From Mycobacterium sp. (GTDB taxonomy: Bacteria; Actinomycetota; Actinomycetes; Mycobacteriales; Mycobacteriaceae): a DNA stretch of 64,000 nucleotides. The notes beneath the pieces are model-generated. The model saw nothing but the letters and a program-made list of their open reading frames with translations. It was not told the origin of the DNA and did not search any database. This document shows, in pieces, positions 30,243-41,380 of the stretch. Every line of letters starts with the position of its first letter. Position 1 is the first letter of the stretch. The stretch spans positions 1 to 64,000 of the forward strand of contig JAGQTV010000103.1 in assembly GCA_020438845.1 (NCBI GenBank), given 5' to 3'. The position numbers and the translations under genes were made by a program.

Positions 30243-31404
30243 AGCTCGTCCTTCATCGTTGGTCACATGCTGAGCAGCATTTCGCCGCAGCAGCAACTTC
30301 CGTTACGGACCTAGACGGAGCGTCAACGTCGCCGAGAAGTTGCCAGCGTTGGCGGTAGCTTAGCCGGTTCCCGCCAATAACGCGAGTTAAATCGCGATGT
30401 CGGAAAAACGTCATGAGCGAACGGTATCGCGCAATCCTAGTTTTCGCCAGGCTTGGGCCCATTTTGTTAGCTGTGTCCGCCGTCGAGGCTCTCGCCAGCG
30501 CCGCCCAGCCAGCACAGCGAAGCGCTCATAGATGCCCTGCGTTCGCCCTAAACCTGCATTTCACAGCGCTGTGCAGCTCCAACAACCGCGTTCAGAGCCC
30601 ATCCAGCTCGGCCCCCCGGCACGAAGCGATCGAGGGTTGCCACGGGTTCGCTGGACGCATAACCCACCGCCGTCGCCTGCTAACCATTGCAGCAAATGAC
30701 ACAAAGAACAGCCGCAGCGTCATTTTTTTGGCCCACCCCAATCGGGAAACTCAGCCACCCGACGACCGCCTACCGGGCCGTCCCCGATGCGACGGCGAAC
30801 GCCAAACGAGCACCGTCTGGAGACGCTCGCAAACAGCTCGCCGCCTCCCAAAAACATCTTCTACCAGTATGTAGGCGAACGGCTAACCGGTACGGGCAAC
30901 TCCGGCTGCACAACCATTCGGGCAGCGAACCTCAGCCCCGAGTGCTGTGAATCGTGTTATTTGTCCGCCATTGGTTTGGCCTTCGAACCATGCCCATGAC
31001 TGCTTTATCCGGCTTGCAGCAAAATCATTGGCGAATTACAGAAAATAGCATTATTGATAGATATTTTTTACCTGAGAAAACACCCACGCGCCGGTTTGGG
31101 GACCCGCCAGCGGTCGATTTCCGTTTCATCACGGCACCTCGCGGTGGGTTTGCTGCCGCGCCAGAGCATCACCGAAACTGGTGCCAGACGATTCAAAACT
31201 TGCACCCCACCCGTACCAGCGTGATCATCAGATCCGCGCAGGCCCCCGACAATCCAGCCTTGCGGAATCGCTACGAATTACCTGGTAAAGCGGCATTGCG
31301 AGAGCCGGGGTGGCCCAGCCCAACCGGCAGGGACCGACAGGCAGCGCCCCAACCGACAGCGCCCCAACCGACAGCGCCCCAACCGACAGGACCCGACGCC
31401 GGGT
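30243..31404. other. Gene-free 1.16-kb spacer upstream of the PKS operon
   Basis: No frame here is convincing. It contains the expected PKS promoter, a CGCGA-N6-TCGCG inverted repeat at 30381-30396 that could be an operator, a markedly AT-rich block at about 31018-31080 in otherwise GC-rich DNA, and a 15-bp tandem repeat at the far end. The lipL gene ends at 31405, so both flanking genes are on the minus strand and the spacer is entirely the upstream region of the PKS operon plus the lipL trailer. Confidence 0.6.
31344..31388. repeat. Three perfect copies of a 15-bp tandem repeat
   Basis: GCGCCCCAACCGACA occurs at 31344-31358, 31359-31373 and 31374-31388 without mismatch. Degenerate copies flank it (AACCGGCAGGGACCGACAGG before, AACCGACAGGACCCGAC-like after). 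It lies 16 bp from the lipL stop. The copies are contiguous, so this is a minisatellite, not a CRISPR array. Confidence 0.95.
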
Positions 31405-32676
31405 TCAGCCGACGGCCGCCTCCGGCGCCGCGTCAAAGGGCGACCCGAATTCGGTGACCGATGCGAATCCCCGCTTGCGGGCCTCAGCCGCCCCCAGCCG
31501 TACCAGCGCCGCGGTCCCGATGAATCCGGTCTGGTCGGATAGCAGGAAGGGAGTCAGCAGTCGGTTGTGGACCAGCGCGATCGACAGCCCCGACTCCGGG
31601 ATGGCCCAACCGAAGCATCCGCCCAGCCCGACATGACCAAACCCGGGCAGCACTCCGGGGATCGGTAGCCCGTGATAGCCGAGATGGAAAGCCAGCGGCA
31701 TGATCAGATTTCGGTCCGGACTGAGGTCGCGGCGGCCGGTCAGCATCGCGACCCGCTCGGCCGACAGATACCGCTTGCCGTCGATCACGCCCTGATTGGC
31801 AATCGCGCCGTACATCCTGGCCAGCGCACGTGCGGTCGCCACTCCATTGGCCGAGGGCAGTTCGGTGTCGAGTAGCGGGATATCTCGCTGCACTACCGTT
31901 CTCATGCCAGGGAAGTACATCGACCCGAACGCGGCAGACGCCTCCATCGCGGCCAACGCCGGGGCGACGGCGTTGAACAGCGGGTTGGGAATCTTGTGCT
32001 GTGGGCCGATGATCTTGGCTATGTGGGTCGGCGCGGACGCCGGCGGACGACCGAGGTGAATCCCGTCGGTGTTGAGCGGTTCGGCCACTTCAGCACGGAT
32101 CAGATCCCGCATTCCCATGCCGGTTACCGATCGGGCCAGGCCGGATAGCAGCCATCCGTACGTCAGCGCGTGGTAAGCGGACTTACCGAAATGCCTGCCG
32201 ACCGGCGCTGCAGCAATCCGCTCCTCCATGTGATGGTGGTCAAGAAGTTCACGTTTCCGCACTCCGCGCAGATGAGAGAGACCGGCGCGGTGCCGCATCA
32301 CGTCGCGGACGGTGATCTCCGACTTGCCGTTGGCACCGAATTCGGGCCAGTACTCGGCCACCGGGACGTCGTAGTCGATCAGACCCCGGTCGGCAAGCCG
32401 ATGGATGACGGTGGAAGCCACGCCCTTGGTCGCCGAGAACACCATCGGCGCCGTGTCAGCTCCCCAGTGGGTCCGGCCGCGCCGGTCCAGCCACCCGGTC
32501 CACACGTCAACGACGGGTTGGCCGTCCAGGTACACCGCCAAGGCTCCCCCGCCGAATCGCGGGTGGGGGAACAGACTCGAAAAGGCCCGAACAGCACGGG
32601 AGAAATTCGGGTCAGCAGCACCCTGAACGCCGTGCGGCAGGCTCGACATTCGATTTCGCGCTGCCGGTTGCCTCAT
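31405..32676 (-). CDS. lipL: Beta-lactamase-fold esterase LipL
   Basis: A serine esterase of the class C beta-lactamase family, 423 residues. The nucleophile motif SxxK is SATK (S81, K84) in VFSATKGVAST, and the Tyr motif lies in GKSAYHALTYGW near 164-174. HLGYHGLPIPGVLPGFGHVGLGG (in two parts) is the region of the third motif. The FGGGALAVYLDGQPVVDVW start matches mycobacterial LipL (Rv1497), which hydrolyses short esters; natural substrate uncertain. Another ATG at 32649 could be the start; neither has a clear ribosome binding site. It lies 69 nt downstream of meaB, as in M. tuberculosis. Confidence 0.9.
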   Translation of the reverse strand: MRQPAARNRMSSLPHGVQGAADPNFSRAVRAFSSLFPHPRFGGGALAVYLDGQPVVDVWTGWLDRRGRTHWGADTAPMVFSATKGVASTVIHRLADRGLIDYDVPVAEYWPEFGANGKSEITVRDVMRHRAGLSHLRGVRKRELLDHHHMEERIAAAPVGRHFGKSAYHALTYGWLLSGLARSVTGMGMRDLIRAEVAEPLNTDGIHLGRPPASAPTHIAKIIGPQHKIPNPLFNAVAPALAAMEASAAFGSMYFPGMRTVVQRDIPLLDTELPSANGVATARALARMYGAIANQGVIDGKRYLSAERVAMLTGRRDLSPDRNLIMPLAFHLGYHGLPIPGVLPGFGHVGLGGCFGWAIPESGLSIALVHNRLLTPFLLSDQTGFIGTAALVRLGAAEARKRGFASVTEFGSPFDAAPEAAVG

Positions 32677-32745
32677 ATCCCAATTTTAGGCGTCAAGTCG
32701 GTAGCCAGGCCGCCGTGTTACAAAGCTGTTAACTTTCTTCGGGGT

Positions 32746-33738
32746 CTAACTTTCTTGAGGGTCTTCTGCCGCGGCAAGGATCCGTTGGGCCGCCAGCGCC
32801 GGGGTGATGTCACCCTCGCGGACCCGCTGCTCTATCTCCGCCCGGATGTCGCGGACCCCGGGGTGACTATGCAGCCGGTCCAGAACAGCGTCGCGGACCA
32901 TCGACCAGGTCCAGTCGACCAACTGGGCGCGTCGACGGGCATCGAACTCGCCCGCGTCCACGAGGACCTCGCGATGGTGCAACACGGCGTTCCACAATTC
33001 GGCCAGCCCGGTTCCGTCCCGCGCGCTCATCGTCAGCACCGGCGGCCGCCACAGCGCTTCGGCCGGGTAGATCAACCGGAGCGCGGCTGCCAGTTCGCGG
33101 GCCGCAGCCTTGGCCTCGATGGCGTGCTCGCCGTCCGCCTTGTTGACCACAACAATGTCGGCAAGCTCCAAAACGCCCTTCTTGATGCCCTGGAGTTGGT
33201 CGCCGGTGCGCGCCAGAGTCAGGAACACGAAGGTGTCGACCATATTGGCGACAGCGACTTCAGACTGTCCAACCCCGACCGTTTCCACCAAAACGATGTC
33301 GAAGCCGGCCGCCTCGAGCAGCACGATTGTCTCGCGAGTCGCCCTGGTGACCCCACCCAGAGTTCCCGAGGTCGGCGATGGCCGGATGTAGGCATCCGGG
33401 TTGACGGCCAGACGCGCCATCCGGGTCTTGTCCCCCAGAATCGAGCCGCCCGTTCGGGTGGACGACGGATCGACCGCCAACACGGCCACCCGATGACCCC
33501 GCTCAATGAGATACATGCCGAGGGCCTCGATGGTGGTCGACTTGCCCACCCCCGGCACACCCGTGATGCCGACGTGCATCGCCGAACCGGCGCACGGCAT
33601 CAACTCCATGAGCAGACGCTGCGCCCGCTCGCGATGGTCCGCGCGGGTCGACTCGACGAGGGTGATCGCGCGGGCCAGGGCGGTCCGGTCACCCCGGCGC
33701 AGCGCCTCTGCCACGGTGCCGATGTCGCTGTCTGCCAT
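32746..33738 (-). CDS. meaB: Methylmalonyl-CoA mutase chaperone GTPase MeaB
   Basis: A G3E-family GTPase, 330 residues, that protects and reloads adenosylcobalamin in methylmalonyl-CoA mutase. The P-loop is GVPGVGKST at 60-68; [18 protein letters not shown] is the switch region, and VVNKADG the base-recognition motif. ETVGVGQSE is the conserved Walker B/switch stretch. Its ATG overlaps the mutB stop by one base in an ATGA arrangement, showing tight coupling with the mutase it serves. Confidence 0.96.
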   Translation of the reverse strand: MADSDIGTVAEALRRGDRTALARAITLVESTRADHRERAQRLLMELMPCAGSAMHVGITGVPGVGKSTTIEALGMYLIERGHRVAVLAVDPSSTRTGGSILGDKTRMARLAVNPDAYIRPSPTSGTLGGVTRATRETIVLLEAAGFDIVLVETVGVGQSEVAVANMVDTFVFLTLARTGDQLQGIKKGVLELADIVVVNKADGEHAIEAKAAARELAAALRLIYPAEALWRPPVLTMSARDGTGLAELWNAVLHHREVLVDAGEFDARRRAQLVDWTWSMVRDAVLDRLHSHPGVRDIRAEIEQRVREGDITPALAAQRILAAAEDPQES

Positions 33739-36044
33739 CAGCGCAAGTCGTAGCCGAGCCGCTCGGCAAGCTTGTGCAGCAGGCCGATGGCGGCGTCGGC
33801 GATCACCGTTCCCGGCGGGTAGATGGCCGCCGCTCCGGCTTCGTAGAGTTCGTCGAAGTCCCCGGGCGGTATCACTCCCCCGACCACGATCATGATGTCG
33901 GGCCGACCCACGACCGCCAGTGCGTCGCGCAGCGCCGGCACCAGAGTCAGGTGACCCGCGGCCAGGGACGAAACTCCCACCACGTGCACGTCGTTGTCGG
34001 CGGCTTGCCGTGCGACCTCTTCCGGCGTGGAGAACAGCGAGCCGACATCCACGTCGAACCCGATGTCCGCGAAGGCCGTAGCTATCACCTTCTGCCCGCG
34101 GTCATGGCCGTCCTGCCCCATCTTGGCGACCAGGATTCGGGGACGACGCCCGTCGGCCTCGGCGAACTTCTCCACCAGTCGGGTGGCTTCGGATAGCCCG
34201 CTGATGCTTCCTCCTGTGCTTGCTCCCGCTGTGCTTGCTCGCGCCCGACTCACTTCATCACGGCTCACTTCATCCCGATAGACCCCGGAGATGGTCCGGA
34301 TCTCGGCCTGATGGCGCCCGTAGACCTTCTCCAGCGCGTCGGAGATCTCCCCGACGGTGGCCTTCGCCCGTGCAGCGTCAATGGCCAGCGCCAACAGGTT
34401 GTTGCCCAACCCGTCCGTTCCGATCTTCTCAGCGGTACCTGCGGCCCTGGTCAGTTCGCCCAAGGCAGCACGCACCGCGGCGTCGTCGCGTTCGGTGCGC
34501 AACTGCTGCAGCTTGGCAAGCTGCTCGGAGCGGACGCGAGTGTTGTCGACTTTGAGGACTTCGATGTCGGGGTTGTCCTCGACCTGATACTTGTTGACGC
34601 CGATCACCGGTTGCTGGCCGGAATCAATCCGGGCCTGAGTCCGGGCGGCGGCTTCCTCGATGCGCAGCTTCGGTATTCCCTCGCTGATGGCTTGCGCCAT
34701 CCCGCCCCGTTCGGCCACTTCCGCAAGGTGAGCGCGGGCCCGTTCGGCGAGCTGCTGGGTCAGGCATTCGACGTAGTAGGAACCACCCCACGGATCGATC
34801 GGGCGCGTGGTGCCCGACTCTTGCTGCAGCAGAAGCTGTGTATTGCGGGCTATGCGCGCGGAGAAGTCGGTGGGCAGCGCCAAAGCCTCGTCCAGAGCAT
34901 TGGTGTGCAGCGACTGGGTGTGGCCCTGGGTGGCGGCCATTGCCTCGATACATGTGCGGGCGACATTGTTGAACGGATCCTGGGCGGTCAGAGACCAGCC
35001 CGAGGTTTGCGAATGTGTGCGCAGCGAAAGGGATTTGGGGTTCCGGGAGCCGAACGCGGCTACCAACTCACTCCACAGCAGACGGGCCGCACGAAGCTTG
35101 GCGATCTCCATGAAGAAATTCATCCCGATGCCCCAGAAGAAGGACAGCCGGGGGGCGAAGGCGTCGATGTCCAAGCCGGCATCGATACCGGCCTTGATGT
35201 AGTCGACTCCGTCGGCCAGGGTGTAGGCCAGCTCCAAATCGGCTGTGGCACCGGCCTCTTGGATGTGGTAGCCGGAGATGGAGATGGAGTTGAACTTCGG
35301 CATCCTGGCGCTGGTGTAGGCGAAGATGTCGGAGATGATCCGCATGGAGGGTTTGGGCGGATAGATGTAGGTGTTGCGGACCATGAATTCTTTGAGAATG
35401 TCGTTCTGAATGGTCCCGGCCAGCTTCTCCGGCGGCACACCCTGTTCCTCGGCGGCCACCACGTAGAGCGCCAGAATCGGCAGCACTGCGCCGTTCATTG
35501 TCATCGAGACCGACACCGCCGACAGGTCGATGCCGTCGAACAACTGACGCATGTCCAGGATCGAGTCGATGGCCACTCCGGCCATGCCGACGTCGCCCTG
35601 CACCCGGGGATGGTCGGAGTCGTAACCGCGGTGGGTGGCAAGGTCGAAGGCCACCGAGAGGCCCTTCTGCCCGGCGGCGAGGTTGCGGCGGTAGAAGGCG
35701 TTGGAGTCCGCGGCGGTGGAGAATCCTGCGTACTGACGGATGGTCCACGGCTGGTTGACGTACATGGTCGGATACGGTCCGCGGATGAACGGGGGCTCAC
35801 CGGGGAAGCTGTCCAGCGGGTAGCCGGCGGCCGCAGCCGATTGGCGATCGGCACCGATGTAGATCGGCTTGACAACGATTCCCTCCGGTGTCTGCCAATC
35901 GAATTGCTCTGCTGCGTAACCGTTCGCCGACGCTGCCGACGCCACGAGATCGGCGGCTGCGGCAGGCGTCGGACGCTCAGCCGGATGGCCGATACTCAAC
36001 GGAATTTCGGCAAAATTCGGGACGATCCGATCAGATATCCGCAC
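33738..36044 (-). CDS. mutB: Methylmalonyl-CoA mutase large (alpha) subunit
   Basis: Converts (R)-methylmalonyl-CoA to succinyl-CoA with adenosylcobalamin, 768 residues. The N-terminal TIM barrel binds substrate ([40 protein letters not shown]). The C-terminal domain has the base-off B12 motif GQDGHDRG with axial ligand H647. Between them is a variable linker with duplicated [19 protein letters not shown]. It begins with GTG 36044, one base after the mutA stop, and ends inside the meaB start codon. The set links propionyl-CoA metabolism to methylmalonyl-CoA for branched lipids. Confidence 0.97.
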   Translation of the reverse strand: MRISDRIVPNFAEIPLSIGHPAERPTPAAAADLVASAASANGYAAEQFDWQTPEGIVVKPIYIGADRQSAAAAGYPLDSFPGEPPFIRGPYPTMYVNQPWTIRQYAGFSTAADSNAFYRRNLAAGQKGLSVAFDLATHRGYDSDHPRVQGDVGMAGVAIDSILDMRQLFDGIDLSAVSVSMTMNGAVLPILALYVVAAEEQGVPPEKLAGTIQNDILKEFMVRNTYIYPPKPSMRIISDIFAYTSARMPKFNSISISGYHIQEAGATADLELAYTLADGVDYIKAGIDAGLDIDAFAPRLSFFWGIGMNFFMEIAKLRAARLLWSELVAAFGSRNPKSLSLRTHSQTSGWSLTAQDPFNNVARTCIEAMAATQGHTQSLHTNALDEALALPTDFSARIARNTQLLLQQESGTTRPIDPWGGSYYVECLTQQLAERARAHLAEVAERGGMAQAISEGIPKLRIEEAAARTQARIDSGQQPVIGVNKYQVEDNPDIEVLKVDNTRVRSEQLAKLQQLRTERDDAAVRAALGELTRAAGTAEKIGTDGLGNNLLALAIDAARAKATVGEISDALEKVYGRHQAEIRTISGVYRDEVSRDEVSRARASTAGASTGGSISGLSEATRLVEKFAEADGRRPRILVAKMGQDGHDRGQKVIATAFADIGFDVDVGSLFSTPEEVARQAADNDVHVVGVSSLAAGHLTLVPALRDALAVVGRPDIMIVVGGVIPPGDFDELYEAGAAAIYPPGTVIADAAIGLLHKLAERLGYDLR

Positions 36045-36045
36045 C

Positions 36046-37920
36046 TCACGCCCCCAATCGGGTCAACAGTGCCGATAGCACTTGTACCGCATCGACTTTG
36101 GCGTTCAGATAACCGTCCGGCCGAGCGCTGGCGGCCGCATCGGCAAGTGTGGCGTCCACGGCATTCTCCTGTCCGGCCAGATACACCTCTTCGCACCCCG
36201 CCGCCCTGGCCGCCGTCACCACGTCAGCCAACTCCTCGGCGTACCGGGAGTCGGTCCCGCACACGACCGCCACGGTCTCTCCTGTGAGGACGTCGGAAAC
36301 ACCGGACGCGCCGACAGTGCCGGGATTAACCGCCTCGATCCCGCCGGATGCCAGCAGGTTTACCGCGAAGGTGGCACGGATGTTGTGTTCGGAGAGCGGA
36401 CCGAGCGGCAACAAGAGCATTCGCGGACGGGCCCCGGTGCGTTCAAGGTGCATATCCGAGCGGTTCCGCAGCGCCTCGAAAGGTGAGGCGTAGCGTTCGA
36501 CAGCCTGCGTAATCTCCGAGGGTATCGAATCGAATTGCGGCAGAGCGGGTTCAGCCAGGTTAGGGAACTCGTTGACCCCGGTGATGGAGGTACGCCGATG
36601 CGCGATGTCGGCTGCGCGGTTACTCGCCACCTGTTCGATCCCGTCGACGACGAAGTCGCGAGCCATGCGGAATCCGCCCCGGACCTCGATCTGCTGGAAA
36701 TGCGACCAGGCCTGCTCAGCAAGGGCTTTGGTGAGGTCTTCGACGTACCAGGAACCGCCTGCGGCGTCACGGACCCGTCCGATATGCGACTCCTCCAGAA
36801 GCAATAACTGCGTGTTCCGGGCGATGCGCCGGGAGAACCCCTGCTGCACGCCCGGATACCCACCCGGTATGGCGGCATCGAAAGGAAGGACTCGGACCGT
36901 GTCCGCTCCCCCGACCCCGGCGCCGAACGCGGCGACCGTCGTGCGCAGCATGTTCACCCACGGGTCGCGCTGGGTCATCATCGGCAGCGACGTCACCGCG
37001 TGGAGTCGGACTCCGCCACTGTCCGGTTGGCCCATCGCCTCGGCAACCCGGCCCCACAGCAGCCGGGCCGCCCGGAACTTCGCGATGGTCATGAACTGAT
37101 CATCATCAGCGGCGAGTCGAAATCCGATCTGTCGTAACGACTCGGCCGAACCGAGACCCGCTTCGGTCAGCAGTCGCAGGTATTCCACGCCTGCGGCGAG
37201 CACTCCGGCAAGTTCCCAGCCGGCACTGGCACCTAGGTTGTGGAAAACCGGACCGTCCACGGTGATCGTCCGAACCCCGGAGAAGCGGGCTGCAGCGGCG
37301 GCCACCGCGAGCACGTCATCCTCGGGTGGGGCATCCCGGTTGCCGAGGGGTGCCGTCAACGGGTCGGCGCCAAGATCGACCGTCAGCTGCGACTCGACCG
37401 ATCGGGCACCGGCGATCAGTTCCAGCAGCGACTCGGCGGCGGCTCGGAAGTCGGCGGGGGCGTCCAGCAGAACGGGGGCCAGCTCGAGGTAAACCCCCTC
37501 CAACGCGCGGGGAAGATCCGCCGGCGCGAGGCCGCCGCGGCCCACGCGGATGACCAGCGCACTGACGCCGTCGACAAGTGCCGCGAGAATCTGTTGGTTG
37601 ACAGCTGCCGCCGTGTCGTCAGGTGAGTCGGCGCCACCGAACGCCTCAGCGACTTTCCATCCACACAGCACGTCGCGGTCCCGGTCGCTGCCCCGGACAA
37701 ACGGCCAGCGCCCAGGCAACGGCGCTTCGGGCAGGGCATCCAGCGCGGTGTACAACGCTCGGATGGGGAAGCCCTCGTAGGTCGGTGAGTCCAGCAACCG
37801 CTCCGGATCTGCAAGCAAATCGGCACGGTCCCGGCGAGTGCTCTTGCTCACGACATTGGCGACAGCGCTCCGCCAGCGGGCGCGCGCTACCTCCAAATCC
37901 TGTTCGGGTGCCAAAGACAC
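36046..37920 (-). CDS. mutA: Methylmalonyl-CoA mutase small (beta) subunit
   Basis: The non-catalytic partner of MutB, 624 residues, sharing its barrel plus a C-terminal B12-like fold that lacks the DxHxxG cobalamin ligand motif, as expected for the small subunit. [23 protein letters not shown] (in parts) corresponds to the barrel entry and [20 protein letters not shown] to the conserved active-site loop of the family. It is the first gene of mutA-mutB-meaB and starts divergently from the TVP38-family gene. Confidence 0.94.
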   Translation of the reverse strand: MSLAPEQDLEVARARWRSAVANVVSKSTRRDRADLLADPERLLDSPTYEGFPIRALYTALDALPEAPLPGRWPFVRGSDRDRDVLCGWKVAEAFGGADSPDDTAAAVNQQILAALVDGVSALVIRVGRGGLAPADLPRALEGVYLELAPVLLDAPADFRAAAESLLELIAGARSVESQLTVDLGADPLTAPLGNRDAPPEDDVLAVAAAAARFSGVRTITVDGPVFHNLGASAGWELAGVLAAGVEYLRLLTEAGLGSAESLRQIGFRLAADDDQFMTIAKFRAARLLWGRVAEAMGQPDSGGVRLHAVTSLPMMTQRDPWVNMLRTTVAAFGAGVGGADTVRVLPFDAAIPGGYPGVQQGFSRRIARNTQLLLLEESHIGRVRDAAGGSWYVEDLTKALAEQAWSHFQQIEVRGGFRMARDFVVDGIEQVASNRAADIAHRRTSITGVNEFPNLAEPALPQFDSIPSEITQAVERYASPFEALRNRSDMHLERTGARPRMLLLPLGPLSEHNIRATFAVNLLASGGIEAVNPGTVGASGVSDVLTGETVAVVCGTDSRYAEELADVVTAARAAGCEEVYLAGQENAVDATLADAAASARPDGYLNAKVDAVQVLSALLTRLGA

Positions 37921-38011
37921 GGGCGCCTCCTGTTGTCGGGCGGCGGCATGTCCAGGACGTCATCGGCCACCTGCCCTCAGGCTAAAGGATCGGCACGTAA
38001 CCTTGGTCAGC

Positions 38012-38779
38012 GTGCCCGCGCCTTTCTCGCGGCCTCCCTCGGGGCCTGATTCCGGGCCTGATTCTGGGCCTGCCTCGGGCCACTTCTCGAAGAAGGTTGT
38101 GAGCACCCTACGCAGCGTGGGCTCGGCGCTCGTCAGCACCGCTCGTCAGGTGAGTCGCACCCGGGTGATGGTCACTGCAGGCGCCGCCGTGGCCGTCGTC
38201 GCGGTCGTGTTGTTCGTGCCCATGCCCACCGCAGTGCAATTGCGGGACTGGGCCACCTCGCTCGGAGCCTGGTTTCCGCTGGCGTTTTTGGGCGTCCATG
38301 TCGTAATGACGGCGCTGCCGTTCCCCCGCACCGCATTCACGCTGGCAGCCGGACTCTTGTTCGGTCCGGTGTTGGGCGCAATCATCGCGGTGGCAGCGAG
38401 CACCCTGAGCGCCCTGATCGCCCTGCTTGCGGTACGTGCGCTCGGCTGGCAGCTCAGCGAGGTCGGCCACCCGAGGTTGGAATCGATCGATTCCCGGCTG
38501 CGTGAACGAGGCTGGCCGGCGGTCCTGTCCCTGCGGTTGATTCCGGCTGTCCCGTTCTCGGTGCTCAACTACGCCGCCGGCGCGTCATCCGTGCGACCGC
38601 TGCCCTACACCTTGGCCACCCTGGTGGGCGTCGTACCGGGCACCGCCGCGGTGGTGATCCTCGGCGATGCGATGACCGGCAACGTCAGCCCGCTGTTGGT
38701 GCTGGTATCACTCTGCACCGCCAGCCTCGGTGTCGCAGGACTTGTCTACGAGGCCCGGCTGCTGAGGCGGCGGGGTTAG
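38012..38779 (+). CDS. TVP38/TMEM64 (VTT-domain) membrane protein
   Basis: A membrane protein of the DedA-related VTT superfamily. From GTG 38012 it is 255 residues; TTG at 38003 is an alternative and AAAGGAT lies further upstream. The start has a GPDSGPDSGPASG repeat, then a basic segment and five to six helices. The hallmark is LPFPRTAFTLAAGLLFGPVLGA followed by ALRVR/ALGW and the SLRLIPAVPFSVLNYAAGASSV region. VTT proteins are thought to move lipids or ions across the membrane; no specific role is established here. It ends by overlapping the SPFH gene by four bases, tail to tail. It is in the position of Rv1491c. Confidence 0.85.
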   Translation: MPAPFSRPPSGPDSGPDSGPASGHFSKKVVSTLRSVGSALVSTARQVSRTRVMVTAGAAVAVVAVVLFVPMPTAVQLRDWATSLGAWFPLAFLGVHVVMTALPFPRTAFTLAAGLLFGPVLGAIIAVAASTLSALIALLAVRALGWQLSEVGHPRLESIDSRLRERGWPAVLSLRLIPAVPFSVLNYAAGASSVRPLPYTLATLVGVVPGTAAVVILGDAMTGNVSPLLVLVSLCTASLGVAGLVYEARLLRRRG

Positions 38780-39969
38780 ACCTTCGGGCCATCGACGGCG
38801 CCCGGCCCTCCTTGCGGTTGCATCGGCAGTCCGTGCCGTGCGCCCAGCCCTGGATCCAGTGCGGACACCGACTTGCGAGCCTCGGCCTCGGCAGTGGCGA
38901 CAGCTCGCGCGACGGCCGGGTCGGGCTGGGTGGTGAACCAATCGGCGACCTCAGCGGAGTCGTCCTGCGCCTTGGTGGGTTCGGGGTCGGCCGGTGAAGG
39001 CTGATAACGGTAGACACCGTCCGATCCAGGCGCGCCGAGCAGTTTGGTGAAGCCCTGCAGTGCGGCACCGAAGTCGCTGGGCACGAGCCAAACCTTATTG
39101 GCCTCGCCGCGGGCCATCTGAGGCAGCGTTTGCAGATACTGATAGGCCAACAGTTCCGGCGTCGGGCGGCCGGCCTTGATCGCCGCGAAGGTCTTCTCGA
39201 TCGCTTTCGCCTGACCTTGGGCCTGCAAGTATTGCGCAGCCCGTTCGCCTTCTGCCCGCAGGATACGCGACTGTCGCTCAGCCTCGGCCGACAGAATGGC
39301 GGCCTGCTTGGCACCCTCGGCGGCCAGGATCTGCGCCTGCTTCTGCCCCTCGGCCTGCTTGATCGACGCTTCCCGGGTGCCCTCGGCGGTGAGGATCATC
39401 GCCCGCTTCTCCCGGTCGGCGCGCATCTGCTTCTCCATCGAGTCCTGAATGGAGGGCGGCGGGTCGATGCTGCGCAGTTCCACCCGCGCCACGCGCAGTC
39501 CCCAACGCCCGGTGGCCTCGTCCAGCACGCCCCGCAGCTGAGCGTTGATCTTGTCGCGGCTGGTCAGAGTTTGCTCCAGGGTCATACCGCCCACGACGTT
39601 GCGAAGCGTGGTGGTGGTCAGCTGTTCAACACCCACGATGTAGTTGCTGATCTGGTAGACCGCGGCCTGCGGGTTGGTGACCTGGAAGTAGACGACCGTG
39701 TCGATGTTCACCGTCAGGTTGTCTTCGGTGATCACCGGCTGCGGCGGAAAGGACACCACCCGCTCACGCAGGTCGACTCGGGCCCGGATCTTGTCGACGA
39801 ACGGAACCAGCAGGGTGAGCTGCCCCGACACCGTCTTGCTGTATCGCCCGAGCCGCTCGATGACCGCCGCCTCGGCCTGGGGTATCAGTGCGACGGACTT
39901 CGCGACGACGACGATCGCGAACAACACGAGCGCCGCCAGGACCACGAGGCCTGCGGTTGCACCATCCAT
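38776..39969 (-). CDS. SPFH/stomatin-like membrane protease-associated protein
   Basis: A 397-residue band-7 protein. One N-terminal membrane helix (about 7-27) is followed by the SPFH domain (QAEAAVIERLGRYSKTV to about 175), then a long Ala/Glu/Gln coiled coil (MEKQMRADREKRAMILTAEG and AEGQKQAQILAAEGAKQAAI repeats, ~180-265) and a Pro-rich tail. SPFH proteins form membrane rings and usually pair with an NfeD protein, which is the next gene upstream, 12 nt away. The pair corresponds to Rv1488/Rv1487. Confidence 0.93.
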   Translation of the reverse strand: MDGATAGLVVLAALVLFAIVVVAKSVALIPQAEAAVIERLGRYSKTVSGQLTLLVPFVDKIRARVDLRERVVSFPPQPVITEDNLTVNIDTVVYFQVTNPQAAVYQISNYIVGVEQLTTTTLRNVVGGMTLEQTLTSRDKINAQLRGVLDEATGRWGLRVARVELRSIDPPPSIQDSMEKQMRADREKRAMILTAEGTREASIKQAEGQKQAQILAAEGAKQAAILSAEAERQSRILRAEGERAAQYLQAQGQAKAIEKTFAAIKAGRPTPELLAYQYLQTLPQMARGEANKVWLVPSDFGAALQGFTKLLGAPGSDGVYRYQPSPADPEPTKAQDDSAEVADWFTTQPDPAVARAVATAEAEARKSVSALDPGLGARHGLPMQPQGGPGAVDGPKV

Positions 39970-39981
39970 GTCGGCTTCTCC

Positions 39982-40416
39982 TTAGGAATTTTTCCAGACG
40001 ACGGCGGTGGCGCCGTCGATGCGAATGACGGTCACATGATCGCCAGGCTCGTAGATGTCGCCCTCGTTCAGAGCGCGGGCGGTCCACACCTCGCCATCGA
40101 GTTTCACCTGGCCTCGGTCGTGGCTGACCTCGTCGAGAACGCGAGCATGCTGACCCTCGAGCGCCTTCACCGGCTCGGGCAGGCCTGCGCCGGTGGTCAG
40201 TCGGCGCCGGAGAGTGGGCCGCACCAGGGCCAGCAGCAGCACCGAAACGACCAGAAAAACCGCGCCGTCGACCCAGATCGGCAGGCCGAACAGCCAGTTC
40301 GAGCCGGCCGCCGCCAGCGCACCGCCGCTGAGCATCAGCAGGAACATGTCGCCGGTGAGCACCTCTGAGGCGGCGAGTGCCAGGGCGAACAGGAGCCAGA
40401 TCAGCGCCACGGGCAT
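39982..40416 (-). CDS. NfeD-like membrane protein
   Basis: A 144-residue protein with two or three membrane helices in the first ~70 residues ([47 protein letters not shown]) and a C-terminal OB-fold ([28 protein letters not shown] in two parts) typical of NfeD. I start it at ATG 40416, because the longer open frame adds a hydrophilic leader with no signal character. It should form a complex with the SPFH protein just downstream. Confidence 0.9.
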   Translation of the reverse strand: MPVALIWLLFALALAASEVLTGDMFLLMLSGGALAAAGSNWLFGLPIWVDGAVFLVVSVLLLALVRPTLRRRLTTGAGLPEPVKALEGQHARVLDEVSHDRGQVKLDGEVWTARALNEGDIYEPGDHVTVIRIDGATAVVWKNS

Positions 40417-40504
40417 GGGTCCACGATACGCCGAGAGCCCGACGCAAATCTGCCCATGCGCCAACCGGCCACTGCGACAGCGAGCCACTACACTCTCCAC
40501 CATC

Positions 40505-41380
40505 ATGTGGTGCCCGAGTGTTTCGCTGTCGGTGTGGGCCAACGCCTGGCTCGCCGGCCGCGCCGCGCCTGATGACGTCCTGGACGCCTTAAGCGATTGG
40601 GCGCCAAAGCATTCGGTGCTCGCCTACGACGCAGTGGCAGCAGGCCGCACCGGGCTGCCATGGCCGGACGTCGACGCCGCCGGCCCGATGTCGTTGCTGC
40701 AGACGGTACGCACCGCCGTAGGCGCCCGCCCCGCGGCCGGCTACGCCGACCAGGCCTGGCCGGCAGTCCCGACCATCGCGGTACTGCTCCCGGCACCCGG
40801 CGACGTCCGGGGGCTGGCCCCTGGAAGTCAGTTCGCCGTTGATGCGCTGGCTGCCGGGGAGGCCGTGGTGGTCGGCGCGCCAGACGGCCAGACCGTCGGG
40901 GTCGTACCGGCTTTCGAATGCGAGGACCGCGACGGGGCGCAGGATGACGCCGCCGGCGATCCGGTGGTGCTGTCCTGGTCGGTCTACTCACTGCCGGGCA
41001 GCCCCGCCCTTGATCACCTGGACCTCGGGGAAGCCGAGTATGCGCTGCGGTCGGCGGTCCGCTCAGCCGCAGACGCGCTGACCAGCCTGCAGCTGAGCGG
41101 CACCAGTGGCGATCCCCGATCCCTGGTCGATGAGGTGCTGCAAGCCAATCAGCACCACCGGGTGCCCGATCACGCACCGACCCGGGCGATCCGGGTGTTG
41201 TCTACCGCGGCCCACGTCGACGCCATCATCACCGTCAGCTCCGGATTGACAACGATAGGTACCCAGAGCGCGTCGGAGGCGCGCATCGCCGACGCCGCGC
41301 TGCGCCCACTGGCCTCGGTGGTGCGGGCCGCGCGATCAGCAGCGGTCAGCGCGATCCTGAAGTCGGCCTGGCAGAGTTAG
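40505..41380 (+). CDS. Conserved actinobacterial protein, Rv1486c-like
   Basis: A soluble 291-residue protein of unknown function. No catalytic motif can be seen. Sequence is Ala/Asp-rich with [20 protein letters not shown] at the start and a conserved-looking [22 protein letters not shown] in the middle. The start at ATG 40505 fits the divergent gap to nfeD. Its last 35 bases overlap the 3' end of hemH on the opposite strand. Its place between NfeD and ferrochelatase matches Rv1486c. Confidence 0.8.
   Translation: MWCPSVSLSVWANAWLAGRAAPDDVLDALSDWAPKHSVLAYDAVAAGRTGLPWPDVDAAGPMSLLQTVRTAVGARPAAGYADQAWPAVPTIAVLLPAPGDVRGLAPGSQFAVDALAAGEAVVVGAPDGQTVGVVPAFECEDRDGAQDDAAGDPVVLSWSVYSLPGSPALDHLDLGEAEYALRSAVRSAADALTSLQLSGTSGDPRSLVDEVLQANQHHRVPDHAPTRAIRVLSTAAHVDAIITVSSGLTTIGTQSASEARIADAALRPLASVVRAARSAAVSAILKSAWQS

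Noticed and set aside
30413-30874. A 153-residue + strand frame in the PKS-lipL spacer
   Set aside because: Low-complexity Arg/Ser/Pro composition, no family motif, weak ribosome binding site.
31344-31388. Possible CRISPR repeat
   Set aside because: Units are contiguous without spacers and no cas gene is near.
30954-31457. A 167-residue + strand frame ending inside lipL
   Set aside because: It is made of the AT-rich block and the 15-bp repeat and runs into the lipL 3' end.
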